A stretch of 36,980 nucleotides of DNA from Saccharothrix coeruleofusca (GTDB lineage: Bacteria > Actinomycetota > Actinomycetes > Mycobacteriales > Pseudonocardiaceae), in the NCBI RefSeq assembly GCF_014648515.1, contig NZ_BMRG01000002.1, positions 55,101 to 92,080 on the forward strand, written 5' to 3'. Shown one piece after another: positions 22,281-31,442 of this stretch (within the stretch, counting starts at the first letter, position 1; the number at the start of each line of letters is the position of its first letter). The position numbers and the translations under genes were made by a program. The notes beneath the pieces are model-generated. The model was not told the DNA's origin. It worked only from the letters and a program-made list of their open reading frames with translations, and ran no database searches.

Positions 22281-23036
22281 TCAGTGGGTCAGGATCTTGC
22301 CAAGGAAGTCCTTCGCGCGGTTGGACTTCGGCGCGGAGAAGAAATCTTCCGGCGTCGAGTCCTCGACGACCTCGCCGTCGGCCATGAAGATCACGCGGTC
22401 GGCGGCCTTGCGGGCGAAGCCCATCTCGTGGGTCACCACGAGCATGGTCATGCCCTCCTTGGCCAGCGTGGTCATGACGTCGAGCACCTCCTGGACCATC
22501 TCCGGGTCCAGCGCGGAGGTCGGCTCGTCGAACAACATCACCTTGGGCCGCATCGCCAGCGCGCGGGCGATGGCCGCGCGCTGCTGCTGTCCGCCGGACA
22601 GCTGCGCCGGGAACTTCTCCGCCTGGTTCGCGATGCCGACCCGCTCCAGCAGCTCCATGGCGGTGCGGCGGGCCTCCGCCGCGGGCGTCTTGCGCACCTT
22701 CAGCGGGGCGAGCATCACGTTGTCGACGATGCTCTTGTGCGCGAACAGGTTGAACGACTGGAAGACCATGCCCACGTCGGCGCGCAGCCGGGCCAGCTCC
22801 TTGCCCTCGGCGGGCAGCGGCTGGCCGTCGACCTCGATGGTGCCCTGGTCGATGGGCTCCAAGCGGTTGATCGTGCGGCACAGCGTGGACTTGCCGGAGC
22901 CCGAGGGGCCCAGCACCACGACGACCTGGCCCTTCGGCACCTCCAGGTTGACGCCCTTGAGGACGTGCAGAGGACCGAAGAACTTGTCCACGCCCGTCAT
23001 CCGGATCATCGGCGGAGCAGGAGTGGGGCCGGTCAT
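22281..23036 (-). CDS. gluA: Glutamate ABC transporter ATP-binding protein GluA
   Basis: A 251-aa ABC ATPase of the polar amino acid class. Walker A is GPSGSGKST (43-51), the Q-loop [12 protein letters not shown] (91-102), the signature LSGGQQQR (146-153), Walker [13 protein letters not shown] (167-178), and the switch His203 in VTHEMG. It powers GluCD. ATG 23036 is preceded by GGAGGAACGG; an internal ATG nine residues on is less likely. First gene of gluABCD, divergent from gluR, with a dyad in its promoter region. Confidence 0.95.
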   Translation of the reverse strand: MTGPTPAPPMIRMTGVDKFFGPLHVLKGVNLEVPKGQVVVVLGPSGSGKSTLCRTINRLEPIDQGTIEVDGQPLPAEGKELARLRADVGMVFQSFNLFAHKSIVDNVMLAPLKVRKTPAAEARRTAMELLERVGIANQAEKFPAQLSGGQQQRAAIARALAMRPKVMLFDEPTSALDPEMVQEVLDVMTTLAKEGMTMLVVTHEMGFARKAADRVIFMADGEVVEDSTPEDFFSAPKSNRAKDFLGKILTH

Positions 23037-23071
23037 CCGTTCCTCCAGAGGGGTTCTCGTGCGATGGCGGA

Positions 23072-23095
23072 AACCTAGGTGTGGAGCACCACACC
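23072..23095 (-). promoter_or_regulatory. gluA promoter -10 and overlapping operator-like dyad
   Basis: On the minus strand TAGGTT (23072-23077) is a likely -10 box. Immediately upstream, where the spacer should be, lies the perfect dyad GGTGTGG-AGCA-CCACACC (23078-23095). A protein bound there would compete with RNA polymerase. The 5' UTR would be about 28 nt and carry the gluA Shine-Dalgarno. No good -35 is seen, consistent with a regulated promoter. Confidence 0.5.
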
Positions 23096-23171
23096 AGTCC
23101 AGGCGGTTGAGCAAGACTTAGGGTCTCAACTCTGTCACAGGCTGACGACACTTGTTTCGGGAGGGACCGCG

Positions 23172-23843
23172 GTGCGGGTGCTGCTCGTCGAGGACGACGA
23201 CCGCGTAGCGGAAGCGCTGGTCCCAGCGCTGACGCGACGCGGTTTCACGGTGGACCGGCAGGCCACCGGCAGGGGGACGCTGGACCGGTTGGCCGGGGTC
23301 GACGTGGTGCTGCTCGACCTGGGCCTGCCCGATGTGGACGGTGTGACCCTCTGTCGCAACATCCGTGCCGCCAGTGACGTGGCCATCATCGTGGTCTCCG
23401 CGCGCGGGGAGATCGACGACCGCATCCTCGGCCTGCACGCGGGCGCCGACGACTACCTGGTCAAACCGTACGACGTGGGTGAGCTGGTGGCCCGCGTGCA
23501 CGCGGTGCGCCGCCGCCGCGGCGACCCGGTGGGGGCGGGTGGCACGGGCACCGAGGTGTTCGAGGCGGGCGACGTCCGGGTCGACCTGGGGCGGCACGAG
23601 GTGACCGTGGCGGGCGAGGTCGTGGCGCTGTCGCGCAAGGAGTTCCAGGTCCTCGCGCTGGTCATGGCCGCGGGCGGGGCGGTGTGCACCCGCGAGCGCA
23701 TCCTGGCCGAGGTCTGGGGGCGCACCTGGGCGGGCGCGAACCGCACCCTGGACGTGCACGTGGCCACCCTGCGCACCAAGCTGGGCAGGCCCTCGCTGCT
23801 GGAGACGGTGCGCGGCGTCGGCTACCGGTTGGGCGCGGTCTAG
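23172..23843 (+). CDS. gluR: Response regulator GluR-like (OmpR/PhoB family)
   Basis: A 223-aa regulator. The receiver domain (1-115) has the acidic pocket EDDD (7-10), phospho-acceptor Asp49 in LLDLGLPD, Ser76 in the switch position and Lys98 in LVKPYD. The C-terminal winged helix (about 130-223) has the OmpR pattern LSRKEFQVLALVMAAGG and TLDVHVATLRTKLGR, ending GVGYRLG. The GTG start has GGGAGGG upstream. It is divergent from gluABCD and directly followed by its kinase. In Streptomyces coelicolor the GluR-GluK system in the same position controls gluABCD in response to glutamate; the name is by this synteny. Confidence 0.88.
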   Translation: MRVLLVEDDDRVAEALVPALTRRGFTVDRQATGRGTLDRLAGVDVVLLDLGLPDVDGVTLCRNIRAASDVAIIVVSARGEIDDRILGLHAGADDYLVKPYDVGELVARVHAVRRRRGDPVGAGGTGTEVFEAGDVRVDLGRHEVTVAGEVVALSRKEFQVLALVMAAGGAVCTRERILAEVWGRTWAGANRTLDVHVATLRTKLGRPSLLETVRGVGYRLGAV

Positions 23844-25220
23844 GTGCGCTCGCGGCTGCTCGGGATCGTGCTGGCGCTGGTGGTCCTGGTGCTGGTGGGG
23901 ATGGGGGTGCCGCTGGGGCGCGGGGTGGCCGCCACCGAGCAGCAGGAGATGTTCCTCGACCGGCTGACCGACACCAGCCGGTTCGCCTCGGTGGCCCAGC
24001 AGCCGATCATCCACGGCAGGCCGGACCTGCTGGAGCCCTCGCTGGAGCGCTACGAGCAGCTCTACGGCATCCAGGTCGGCCTGCTCGGACCGGACGGGCG
24101 GGTGCTGGTCGGCTCCTCCGAGCTGGACCTGTCCCCGGCGCCGGTGCGCGACGCGGTGGACCAGGCGCTGGCCGGGCGGCTGCCCGCGACGCCGGAGCTG
24201 TTCATGCCGTGGGAGGACGCCCTGCTGGTGCTGGCCGAGCCGGTGCTGGTCGACGGCGAGGTGCGCGGCGCCGTGGTGACCCTCTCCCCCACCGCCAAGA
24301 CCAGGGCGGAAGTGGCCCTGTGGTGGCTGGTGATCACCCTGGGCGGGCTGTTCGCGCTGGTGCTGGCGGTGTTCGCGGCGCTGCCGCTGGTCCGCTGGAC
24401 GCTGCGACCGGTGCGCAGGCTCGACGACGCCACCGGGGCGCTGCTGGCCGCGGTGCAGTCCGGCCGCGCCGTGGAGCCGGTCGGCTCCTCCGACGGGCCG
24501 CCGGAGCTGCGCCAGCTGAGCCGGTCGTTCGACCAGATGGCCGCCAACGTCGGCGACGTGCTGGCCGCCCAGCGCGCGTTCGTGGCCGACGCCTCGCACC
24601 AGCTGCGCAACCCGCTGACCGCGCTCAAGCTCCGGTTGTCCAACCTGGAGGGGCACGTCTCCGGCGAGGCCAGGGAGCACCAGCTGGCCGCGCTGGCCGA
24701 GGCCGACCGGCTCAACCGCATCCTGGACGAGCTGCTGTCCATGGCGCGGGCGGAGTCCTCGTCGGTGGACCCGGTGCCGGTGGACCTGGACCGGGCGGTG
24801 GCCGGGCGGCTGTCGGCCTGGACCCCGGCCGCCGCCTCCCGCGACGTGCACCTGGTGCTCGACGGCGAGCCCGGCGGCCAGGTGCTGGCCCCGCCCAGGG
24901 GCGTGGAGGCGGTGCTGGACGCGCTGCTGGACAACGCGCTGAAGTTCACCGCCGAGGGGTCGCTGGTGCGCGTGGACGTGCGCAGGCTCGACGGGGTGGT
25001 GCGGCTGTCGGTGCGCGACGGCGGGCCGGGGCTGGCCGAGGACGAGCTGGAGCGGGCCACCGACCGGTTCTGGCGCAGCCCGCTGCACCAGAACGTGCCC
25101 GGCTCCGGGCTGGGGCTGTCGATCGTGCGGCGGATCGTGGAGCGGGTGGGCGGCGCGGTGCGGCTGGAGCTGCCCGAGGGCGGCGGGCTGCGGGTGGTGG
25201 TCGAGTTCCCCGCGCTCTGA
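23844..25220 (+). CDS. gluK: Sensor histidine kinase GluK-like
   Basis: A 458-aa membrane kinase. TM1 is about 6-24, the extracytoplasmic sensor about 25-157, TM2 about 158-182, HAMP about 183-240. HisKA has His252 in [20 protein letters not shown]. The ATPase domain has the N-box LLDNALKF (Asn364), DGGPGL (392-397) and GSGLGLSIV (420-428). GTG 23844 follows the gluR TAG without a gap, so the two are co-translated. The extracellular part is small (about 130 residues) and is followed on the DNA by a convergent TAXI-type binding lipoprotein, which might help it sense ligand. Confidence 0.9.
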   Translation: MRSRLLGIVLALVVLVLVGMGVPLGRGVAATEQQEMFLDRLTDTSRFASVAQQPIIHGRPDLLEPSLERYEQLYGIQVGLLGPDGRVLVGSSELDLSPAPVRDAVDQALAGRLPATPELFMPWEDALLVLAEPVLVDGEVRGAVVTLSPTAKTRAEVALWWLVITLGGLFALVLAVFAALPLVRWTLRPVRRLDDATGALLAAVQSGRAVEPVGSSDGPPELRQLSRSFDQMAANVGDVLAAQRAFVADASHQLRNPLTALKLRLSNLEGHVSGEAREHQLAALAEADRLNRILDELLSMARAESSSVDPVPVDLDRAVAGRLSAWTPAAASRDVHLVLDGEPGGQVLAPPRGVEAVLDALLDNALKFTAEGSLVRVDVRRLDGVVRLSVRDGGPGLAEDELERATDRFWRSPLHQNVPGSGLGLSIVRRIVERVGGAVRLELPEGGGLRVVVEFPAL

Positions 25221-25230
25221 GCGGAGGCGG

Positions 25231-26178
25231 TCAGACCTTCACGTCGCGGTAGTAGCGCACCGCGCCGGGGTGCAGCTCGACCGGGGTGGTCTCGATCGCC
25301 GAGCGGACCTCTATCGAACGGGCCACCGGGTTGGCCGCCACCAGCGCGGGCTGGGCCCGGAACAGCCCCCTGAGCAGCGCTTCCGCCACCTCGGCGGACA
25401 TCTGGTCGGTGACCAGCAGGAAGTTGCGCACCACCAGCGTGGTGATCGGCCCACCGGGCAGCTGGTAGGCCGACGCGGGCAGGGTGGCCGAGCCGTAGAT
25501 GGGGTAGCGGTCGCGCAGGTCGGGCAGCACGTCGCCGAGGTCGAGCATCCGCACCGGCACGGTCTCGGCCAGCTCGGTCACCGCGTGCGTGGGCACGCCC
25601 CCGGACCAGAAGAACGCGTCCAGCTCGCCCCGCCGCATCGCCTCGGCCGAGTCGTTGGGGTCCAGGTGCCGCGCCTGGAGGTCCCCGGTGGACAGGCCCG
25701 CGCTCTCCAGCAGGCGCTGCGCGATGAGGATCACACCGGAGTCCACCGCGCCGATCGAGACGCGCTTGCCCCGCAGGTCGGCCAGCTTGGTGGCCTGCAC
25801 GTCGTCGCGCACGATCAGCTGCAGGTAGTCGTCGTGCATCCTGGCCAGCGCGTACAGCCGGTGGCCGGGCCCGCTGCGGGCCAGCTCGTCGTCGGCGGCG
25901 TCGGCGGCGGAGAAGCCCACCTGGGCCTGCCCGGTGCGCAGCCGGGTCAGGTTGTCCACCGACCCGCGCGTCTCCGCCACCTGCGGGCGCTCGACGCCGG
26001 GATCGGCCGCCCACGCCTCCGCCAGAGCGGTGCTGAGCTGGTGGTACACCCCGCCGCGCACGCCCGCCGCCACGGTGAGCTTGACGTGGTCGAAGTCGTC
26101 CCCGCACGCGGTCAGCGACAGCGCGGCCACGGCCAGCGCGGCGCCGAGGGCGTGGACTCGCAGCAGCGTTCCCGACAC
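25231..26178 (-). CDS. TAXI family solute-binding lipoprotein without TRAP membrane subunits
   Basis: A 315-aa lipoprotein: hydrophobic N-end, lipobox LTAC (Cys at about 25), then the TAXI-TRAP binding-protein fold, with [18 protein letters not shown] near the start, [31 protein letters not shown] and [18 protein letters not shown] proteins bind small carboxylates or amino acids; the Thermus homologue is reported to bind glutamate/glutamine. No TRAP membrane (DctM/DctQ-type) gene is next to it, so transport by TRAP is unsupported here. It is convergent with gluK with ten bases between the stops, which suggests a co-sensor role. GTG 26178 start; no strong Shine-Dalgarno. Confidence 0.88.
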   Translation of the reverse strand: MSGTLLRVHALGAALAVAALSLTACGDDFDHVKLTVAAGVRGGVYHQLSTALAEAWAADPGVERPQVAETRGSVDNLTRLRTGQAQVGFSAADAADDELARSGPGHRLYALARMHDDYLQLIVRDDVQATKLADLRGKRVSIGAVDSGVILIAQRLLESAGLSTGDLQARHLDPNDSAEAMRRGELDAFFWSGGVPTHAVTELAETVPVRMLDLGDVLPDLRDRYPIYGSATLPASAYQLPGGPITTLVVRNFLLVTDQMSAEVAEALLRGLFRAQPALVAANPVARSIEVRSAIETTPVELHPGAVRYYRDVKV

Positions 26179-26235
26179 CCGCGCATCGTCGCACGTCCAG
26201 CCTCTACCCTGGACCCGACGGAAGGATTAGGTGCA

Positions 26236-27705
26236 GTGACCCGCAGTTACCAGATCCGCACGTTCGGCTGCCAGATGAACGTGCACGACTCCGAGCGCCT
26301 GGCAGGAATGCTGGAGGACGCGGGCTACACGCCTGCCGACGGCGACACCGCCCCGGACGTGGTGGTGTTCAACACCTGCGCCGTCCGGGAGAACGCGGAC
26401 AACAAGCTCTACGGCACGCTCGGCCACCTCGCGCCCGCCAAGGCCGCCAACCCGGACATGCAGATCGCCGTGGGCGGCTGCCTGGCGCAGAAGGACCAGG
26501 GCGAGATCGTCAAGCGCGCCCCGTGGGTGGACGTGGTGTTCGGCACCCACAACATCGGGTCGCTGCCGGTGCTGCTGGAACGCGCCCGGCACAACCGCGA
26601 GGCCCAGGTCGAGATCCTCGACGCGCTGGAGACCTTCCCGTCCACGCTGCCCGCGCGCCGCGACTCGGCCCACTCCGGCTGGGTGTCGGTGTCCGTCGGC
26701 TGCAACAACACCTGCACCTTCTGCATCGTGCCGTCGCTGCGCGGCAAGGAGAAGGACCGCCGCCCCGGCGAGGTGCTGGCCGAGGTCAAGGCGCTGGTGG
26801 CCGAGGGCGTGCTGGAGGTGACGCTGCTCGGGCAGAACGTCAACTCCTACGGCGTCGAGTTCGGCGACCGGCACGCCTTCGGCAAGCTGCTGCGCGCCTG
26901 CGGCGACATCGAGGGCCTGGAGCGGGTGCGCTTCACCTCGCCGCACCCCAAGGACTTCACCGACGACGTGATCGCCGCCATGGCCGAGACCCCGAACGTG
27001 TGCCACCAGCTGCACATGCCGCTGCAGTCGGGCTCCGACCGCGTGCTCAAGGCCATGCGCCGCTCGTACCGGTCGGCCAAGTTCCTGTCCATCCTGGACG
27101 ACGTGCGCGCGGCCATGCCCGACGCGGCCATCACCACCGACATCATCGTCGGCTTCCCCGGCGAGACCGAGGAGGACTTCCAGGCCACCCTGGACGTGGT
27201 GCGGCAGGCCCGGTTCTCCAGCGCCTTCACCTTCCAGTACTCCAAGCGGCCGGGCACGCCCGCCGCCGAGCTGCCCGACCAGCTGCCCAAGCAGGTCGTG
27301 CAGGAGCGCTACGACCGGCTCGTGGCGCTGCAGAACGAGCTGTCGTGGGAGCAGAACAAGGCACTGGTCGGCCGCACCGTCGAGGTGCTGGTGGCCAGCG
27401 GCGAGGGCCGCAAGGACGCCGAGACGCACCGGCTGTCCGGCCGCGCCCGCGACGGCAGGCTGGTGCACTTCACCCCCGGTGACGCGGCCGTCCGGCCGGG
27501 TGACGTGGTGGAGACCGTGATCACCTACGCCGCGCCGCACAACCTGATCGCGGACGGCCCGCTGCTCAGCCACCGCCGCACCAAGGCGGGCGACCGGGCG
27601 GAAGCGGGCATCCGGCCGAAGACGCCCGGTGTCTCCCTGGGCCTGCCCGCGTTCGGCGCCCCCGCCCCGCAGCCGGCCGCCGTGGGCGGGTGCTCGGTCG
27701 GATGA
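26236..27705 (+). CDS. miaB: tRNA-2-methylthio-N6-dimethylallyladenosine synthase MiaB
   Basis: A 489-aa radical-SAM methylthiotransferase that adds the 2-methylthio group to i6A37 of tRNAs. The UPF0004 domain supplies Cys12, Cys48 and Cys82 for the auxiliary iron-sulfur cluster. The radical-SAM motif CNNTCTFC gives Cys156, Cys160 and Cys163. A TRAM domain follows ([37 protein letters not shown]). The C-end has an extra Pro/Ala tail. The GTG at 26236 is preceded by AAGGATTAGG; the frame is open far upstream but only as the shadow of the TAXI gene. The stop overlaps the start of the next gene (ATGA). It acts after MiaA, encoded 4 kb downstream. Confidence 0.97.
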   Translation: MTRSYQIRTFGCQMNVHDSERLAGMLEDAGYTPADGDTAPDVVVFNTCAVRENADNKLYGTLGHLAPAKAANPDMQIAVGGCLAQKDQGEIVKRAPWVDVVFGTHNIGSLPVLLERARHNREAQVEILDALETFPSTLPARRDSAHSGWVSVSVGCNNTCTFCIVPSLRGKEKDRRPGEVLAEVKALVAEGVLEVTLLGQNVNSYGVEFGDRHAFGKLLRACGDIEGLERVRFTSPHPKDFTDDVIAAMAETPNVCHQLHMPLQSGSDRVLKAMRRSYRSAKFLSILDDVRAAMPDAAITTDIIVGFPGETEEDFQATLDVVRQARFSSAFTFQYSKRPGTPAAELPDQLPKQVVQERYDRLVALQNELSWEQNKALVGRTVEVLVASGEGRKDAETHRLSGRARDGRLVHFTPGDAAVRPGDVVETVITYAAPHNLIADGPLLSHRRTKAGDRAEAGIRPKTPGVSLGLPAFGAPAPQPAAVGGCSVG

Positions 27706-28166
27706 GCGGCGACAACGACGACCTGGCGGGCCTGCGGCGGGAGATCGACCAGGTCGGCCGCGCGGCGGCCAAGCGCATCGACCCCGGCGCGGGCGCGATG
27801 GTGATCGCGGTGGCGGTGCTGGCGGTGCTGCTGTCGCTGGTGCTGCCCTGGGTGGGCCCGAGCACGGGCCTGGAGGTGCTGCTGGGCGACTCGCCCGTGC
27901 TGCCGAGGGTGTTCTCCTGGGTGGCCCTGGTCGGCGGCGTGCTGTGCTCCGCGCTGGCACTGGCGCTGCGGCGGTGGGCGCTGGCCTGGGTGTGCGCCCT
28001 GCTGTGCTTCGCCGGATCGGTCGCGGGCGTGCTGTCGATCTGGACCACCCAGACCACCACCGGCCACCACCCCGGCCCAGGTCCCGGCCTCGGCCTGGTC
28101 CTCGCCGTGGTCGCGGTGGTCGTCCTCCTGACCAAGTGGCTCCGCATAGCCATGAGCCGGATCTGA
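27702..28166 (+). CDS. Conserved membrane protein (Rv2732c-like)
   Basis: A 154-aa protein with a charged N-end ([22 protein letters not shown]) and four predicted TM helices at about 32-50, 70-89, 93-113 and 128-146. A Gly/Pro-rich loop precedes the last one. Its place directly after miaB, with a four-base overlap (ATGA), and before the DUF349 gene mirrors Rv2732c in mycobacteria. The function is unknown. Translational coupling to miaB implies co-expression. It is followed by a repeat element and a terminator. Confidence 0.85.
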   Translation: MSGDNDDLAGLRREIDQVGRAAAKRIDPGAGAMVIAVAVLAVLLSLVLPWVGPSTGLEVLLGDSPVLPRVFSWVALVGGVLCSALALALRRWALAWVCALLCFAGSVAGVLSIWTTQTTTGHHPGPGPGLGLVLAVVAVVVLLTKWLRIAMSRI

Positions 28167-28192
28167 CTGCCGCGCCGGTGGCGTCGCAGCCA

Positions 28193-28241
28193 CCCGATCG
28201 CACGAACTGAGCGTTCGGACACCGCGAACCGAGCGTTCGGG
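28193..28241 (-). repeat. Modular hairpin repeat (copy B, 22+27 nt, inverted)
   Basis: Read on the minus strand, a 22-nt unit (28220-28241) is followed by a 27-nt end unit (28193-28219), with the same core as the other copies but one 22-nt unit fewer. The 22-nt unit contains the hairpin CGAAC-GCTCG-GTTCG. It lies beyond the DUF349 terminator in the convergent gap. Confidence 0.75.
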
Positions 28242-28251
28242 AGCCAGTGCG

Positions 28252-28292
28252 GGGGAAGGGGCGTGCGCGGTGGTCGCGCACGCCCCTTCCCC
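28252..28292. terminator. Long perfect hairpin between convergent genes
   Basis: GGGGAAGGGGCGTGCGCG and its exact complement form an 18-bp stem with the loop GTGGT, eleven bases past the DUF349 stop. This is a very strong bidirectional terminator. Confidence 0.85.
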
Positions 28293-28302
28293 GTTCCGGT
28301 GA

Positions 28303-29658
28303 CTAGCGGCTGGCGACTGCCTGCTCCGCCGCGGCCAGCCACTCGCGCCACTGCTTGGCCTGCGCCTCGGCCTGCTCGGCGCGGCGCTTGTCGCCCGCCG
28401 CGCGAGCCTTGGCCGCCTGGGACTCGAACTGCTCGACCCGCTCCCGGAACTGCGCCACGCGGGCCTCGGCCTCCGGGTCGGACCGGCGCCACTGGGCGTC
28501 GACCGCGCCGCGGACCCTCTCCTCCACCGCGCGCAGCTTGCCCTCCAGCTCGCGGACCCGCTCCCTGGGGACCTTGCCGATGGCGTCCCACCGCTCCTGG
28601 ATGCGGTACAGCTGCTGCCTGGCCGCCTCCAGGTCGTGCGACGGGTCGATCTGCTCGGCCTCGACCAGCAGCTCCTCCTTCAGCTTCGCGTTGGCGGCGA
28701 ACTCCGCGTCACGCTCGCTGAAGGCCTCGGAGCGCCGGGCGAAGAACGCGTCCTGCGCGGCGCGGAAGCGCTGCCACAGGGCGTCGTCGGCCTCCTTGGG
28801 CGCGCGGCCCGCGGCCTTCCACTCGACCATCAGCTCCTTGTAGCGACCGGCCGTGGGGCCCCAGTCGTCGGAGTCGACGAGCTTCTCGGCCTCCTCGACC
28901 AGCTCCTGCTTGCGCTGCTTGGCCACCCCGCGCTGGCGGTCCAGGTCGGCGAAGTGCGACCCGCGCCGCCGGTTGAACGCGTCACGCGCCTTGGAGAACC
29001 GCCGCCACAGCTGCTCGTCGGTCTTGCGGTCGACGCCCCGGATGGTCTTCCACTCGTCCAGGATCGCCCGCAGCCGGTCGCCCGCGACCTTCCACTGGGT
29101 CGACTCGTTGGCCAGCGCCTCGGCCTCCTCGACCAGCTCCAGCTTGCGCGCGCCCGCCGCGGCCCTGGCCTCCTCCTTGGCGACCTTGGCCTGCTCCAGC
29201 GCCTCCTGGGCCTTGGCCAGGACGTGCTCGACCCTGGCGGCCAGCGCGGCGAGGTCGCCCACCACCGCGGCGTCGGCCAGGCTCTCCTGGATGTGCTTGG
29301 CGCTGGTCAGCGCGTGCTTGGGGTCACCGGCCCCGGAGGACAGCCGCGTGGCCAGCAGCTCGACCTCGGTGCGGATGTCGTCGAACCGGCGGGCGAAGTG
29401 CGCCAACCCCTCGACCGGCTCGCCCGCCTGCCAGGAGCCGACGACGCGCTCGCCGTCCGCGGTCTTGACGTAGACGGTGCCCTCCTCGTCCACGCGCCCC
29501 CAGCGCTCCGGGTGGTCCGACGCCGCGGGCACCGGCGGAGGCACCGAGGCTTGCGCTCCGGCTTGCGCTCCGGCCTGCGTCCCGGCCTGCGTCTCCTCGA
29601 CCACCGCCCCCGCACCACTGTCGCCAGTGGTTCCCGGTGTCGTCTCGTGCTCCGTCAT
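28303..29658 (-). CDS. DUF349 domain-containing protein (Rv2731-like)
   Basis: A 451-aa cytoplasmic, highly charged, mostly coiled-coil protein. After a low-complexity N-end with TQAG/AQAG repeats and a short SHRPxxWGRVDEEGTVYVKT-like domain (about 50-75), three or more DUF349 repeats follow. Their signature is a Trp-rich helix pattern (STQWKVAGDRLRAILDEWKTI, SDDWGPTAGRYKELMVEWKAAGRAP, LYRIQERWDAIGKVPRER). Length and position match mycobacterial Rv2731. The function is unknown; nucleic-acid binding has been suggested for DUF349 proteins. ATG 29658 has GGAGGAAG upstream. It is convergent with the Rv2732c-like gene. Confidence 0.9.
   Translation of the reverse strand: MTEHETTPGTTGDSGAGAVVEETQAGTQAGAQAGAQASVPPPVPAASDHPERWGRVDEEGTVYVKTADGERVVGSWQAGEPVEGLAHFARRFDDIRTEVELLATRLSSGAGDPKHALTSAKHIQESLADAAVVGDLAALAARVEHVLAKAQEALEQAKVAKEEARAAAGARKLELVEEAEALANESTQWKVAGDRLRAILDEWKTIRGVDRKTDEQLWRRFSKARDAFNRRRGSHFADLDRQRGVAKQRKQELVEEAEKLVDSDDWGPTAGRYKELMVEWKAAGRAPKEADDALWQRFRAAQDAFFARRSEAFSERDAEFAANAKLKEELLVEAEQIDPSHDLEAARQQLYRIQERWDAIGKVPRERVRELEGKLRAVEERVRGAVDAQWRRSDPEAEARVAQFRERVEQFESQAAKARAAGDKRRAEQAEAQAKQWREWLAAAEQAVASR
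29549..29596 (-). repeat. Four tandem 12-bp repeats inside the DUF349 gene
   Basis: GCTTGCGCTCCG and close variants occur four times in a row, encoding TQAG-TQAG-AQAG-AQAS in the disordered N-end. Copy number is likely to vary between strains without loss of frame. Confidence 0.75.
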
Positions 29659-29690
29659 CGCCGGCTTCCTCCTCGCCTGCCCGCTTCATG

Positions 29691-29730
29691 GTGCCCGTGC
29701 CGACCACGGGCGCCCCGCCAGTGGCGGGGC
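29691..29730 (-). promoter_or_regulatory. Two back-to-back hairpins in the DUF349 5' leader
   Basis: GCCCGTG-N5-CACGGGC (29693-29711, extendable by two pairs) and GCCCCGCC-AGT-GGCGGGGC (29712-29730) lie 33-72 bp before the DUF349 start. They may form a leader structure. Further along, CCAGTACC (29765-29772) and GGTACTGG (29806-29813) are 8-bp arms of a wider dyad before the divergent gene. The rest of the 182-bp gap shows nothing more I can name. Confidence 0.4.
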
Positions 29731-29827
29731 CCAGCACCCGAGTACCGCGACCTTCGACCGGTCCCCAGTACCCCGCGCGCATTCAAACAGGTCAGGGCTC
29801 GAGCCGGTACTGGTGGTGGGAGATGAG

Positions 29828-29833
29828 TAACGT
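29828..29833 (+). promoter_or_regulatory. -10 box of a leaderless promoter for the Rv2728c-like gene
   Basis: TAACGT followed by seven bases and ATG 29841, identical in sequence and spacing to the box before the MFFN ORF. This decides the start against ATG 29823, which lies upstream of the hexamer. Confidence 0.5.
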
Positions 29834-29840
29834 CCAGTCC

Positions 29841-30533
29841 ATGATCTCCCGCGTCGCGGTCGTGCCGCACCCGCCCCTGCTGGTGCCCGAACTGGTCGCG
29901 GGAGCGGTCGCGGAGACCGAGCCGGTGCGGGCCGCCTGCCTGGCCGCGGCGGCGGACCTGGCCGCGTGCGCGGACGAGTGGGTGGCGGTCGGCGTGGCGC
30001 CGGGAGCGCCGCGCGAACTGTCCGACGTGGCCGGGACCTTCCGCGGTTTCGGGGTGGACGTGCCGGTGGCGCTGTCGGACGCGCCGTCCCGCGTGGTGGC
30101 GGACCTGCCGCTGCCCGCCCTGGTCGCGGGCTGGCTGCGGGAGCGGGTCGGGGCGCGTCGGGTGCGGGTGCACCTGGTGCCGCCGGACCTGCCGACCGCG
30201 CGGTGCGTGGCGCTGGGCGAGCGGTTGACCGCCTCGGGTGACGCCCTGCTGGTGCTGGGCGACGGCTCGCACCGGCACGGCGAGCTGGCGGTGGGACGAG
30301 CCGACGACCGGGCCGGTCCGTTCGACGATGCGGTCCACCGCGCGCTGGCGGCGGCGGACACCGCGGCGCTGCGCGCGGTCGACCCGGCGCTGGCGGCCGA
30401 GCTGGGCGCGCGGGGCCGGGCGGCCTGGCAGGTGCTGGCGGGCGTGCGGGGACCGTGGCGGTGCGCCAGGTCGCGGTTCCTGGCCCCGTTCGGCGTCGGC
30501 TACCACGTCGCCGTCTGGGAAACTGGGGCGTGA
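29841..30533 (+). CDS. Conserved hypothetical protein (Rv2728c-like, extradiol dioxygenase LigB-like fold)
   Basis: A 230-aa protein that begins [21 protein letters not shown], a start typical of class III extradiol dioxygenase B-subunit-like proteins, and contains [34 protein letters not shown] near 135-168 and [11 protein letters not shown] at the end. The metal-binding His pairs of true dioxygenases are only partly recognisable, so catalysis is doubtful. Position before miaA and length match Rv2728c. The start is set by the leaderless promoter. Its TGA overlaps the miaA GTG (GTGA), so it is coupled to miaA. Confidence 0.85.
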   Translation: MISRVAVVPHPPLLVPELVAGAVAETEPVRAACLAAAADLAACADEWVAVGVAPGAPRELSDVAGTFRGFGVDVPVALSDAPSRVVADLPLPALVAGWLRERVGARRVRVHLVPPDLPTARCVALGERLTASGDALLVLGDGSHRHGELAVGRADDRAGPFDDAVHRALAAADTAALRAVDPALAAELGARGRAAWQVLAGVRGPWRCARSRFLAPFGVGYHVAVWETGA

Positions 30534-31432
30534 CCGTTCCCGTCGCCGTCGTCGGCCCCACCGCGACCGGCAAGTCCGACCTGGCCGTGGAGCTGGCCCT
30601 GCGCCTTGGCGGGGAGGTGGTCAACGCCGACGCGATGCAGCTCTACCGGGGCATGGACATCGGCACGGCGAAGGTCACCGAGCGGGAGCGCCGGGGCGTG
30701 CCGCACCACCTGCTCGACGTGCTGGAGGTGACCGAGACCGCCTCGGTGGCCGCCTACCAGCGGCACGCCCGCGCGGTGGTCGAGCGGCTGCTCGACCAGG
30801 GCCGCACCCCCGTCCTGGTCGGCGGCTCCGGGCTGTACGTGCAGGCCGTGCTGGACGACCTGGTCTTCCCCGGCACCGACGAGGCCATCCGCGCCCGGCT
30901 GGAGGACGAGCTGGCCGTCGTGGGCGCCCCCGCGCTGCACCAGCGGCTGGCCGGGCTCGACCCGGCCGCGGCGCTGGCCATCCTGCCCAGCAACGGCAGG
31001 CGCGTGGTGCGGGCGCTGGAGGTCATCGAGCTGACCGGGCGGCCGTTCTCCGCGACCATGCCCAAGCCCGGTCCGGCCCGCTACGGCGCGGTGCTGGTCG
31101 GCCTGGACCGCGCGGTGTCCGAGCTGGACGAGCGGGTCGACCTGCGGGTGGACCGGATGTTCGAGGCGGGCCTGGTGGACGAGGTCCGCGCGCTGGAGGC
31201 GCGTGGCCTGCGCGAGGGCCGCACCGCGTCGCGGGCGCTGGGCTACCAGCAGGTGCTGGCCGCCTTCGACGGCGAGCTCACCCTGGCGGACGCGGCGGCG
31301 GAGACCGCGCGGGCGACCCGGCGGTTCGTCCGGCGGCAGCGCTCGTGGTTCCGCCGCGACCAGCGGGTGACCTGGTTCGACGCGGGTCGCGACGGCCTGG
31401 TCGGCGACGTGCTGGCGCTGCTGGGCAAGTAG
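30530..31432 (+). CDS. miaA: tRNA dimethylallyltransferase MiaA
   Basis: A 300-aa enzyme that transfers a dimethylallyl group to N6 of A37 in tRNAs reading U-starting codons, the step before MiaB. Visible are the P-loop GPTATGKS (9-16), [17 protein letters not shown] (about 33-49) with the catalytic Asp, [14 protein letters not shown] and [17 protein letters not shown]. It ends with [17 protein letters not shown], the tRNA-binding C-end. GTG 30530 overlaps the preceding stop by four bases. dapF follows after ten bases, so Rv2728c-like-miaA-dapF form one operon. Confidence 0.97.
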   Translation: MTVPVAVVGPTATGKSDLAVELALRLGGEVVNADAMQLYRGMDIGTAKVTERERRGVPHHLLDVLEVTETASVAAYQRHARAVVERLLDQGRTPVLVGGSGLYVQAVLDDLVFPGTDEAIRARLEDELAVVGAPALHQRLAGLDPAAALAILPSNGRRVVRALEVIELTGRPFSATMPKPGPARYGAVLVGLDRAVSELDERVDLRVDRMFEAGLVDEVRALEARGLREGRTASRALGYQQVLAAFDGELTLADAAAETARATRRFVRRQRSWFRRDQRVTWFDAGRDGLVGDVLALLGK

Positions 31433-31442
31433 CCTGGTGGGC

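Noticed and set aside
25270-26235. Long N-terminal extension of miaB
   Set aside because: It is only the reverse-strand shadow of the TAXI lipoprotein gene; MiaB homologues start near GTG 26236.
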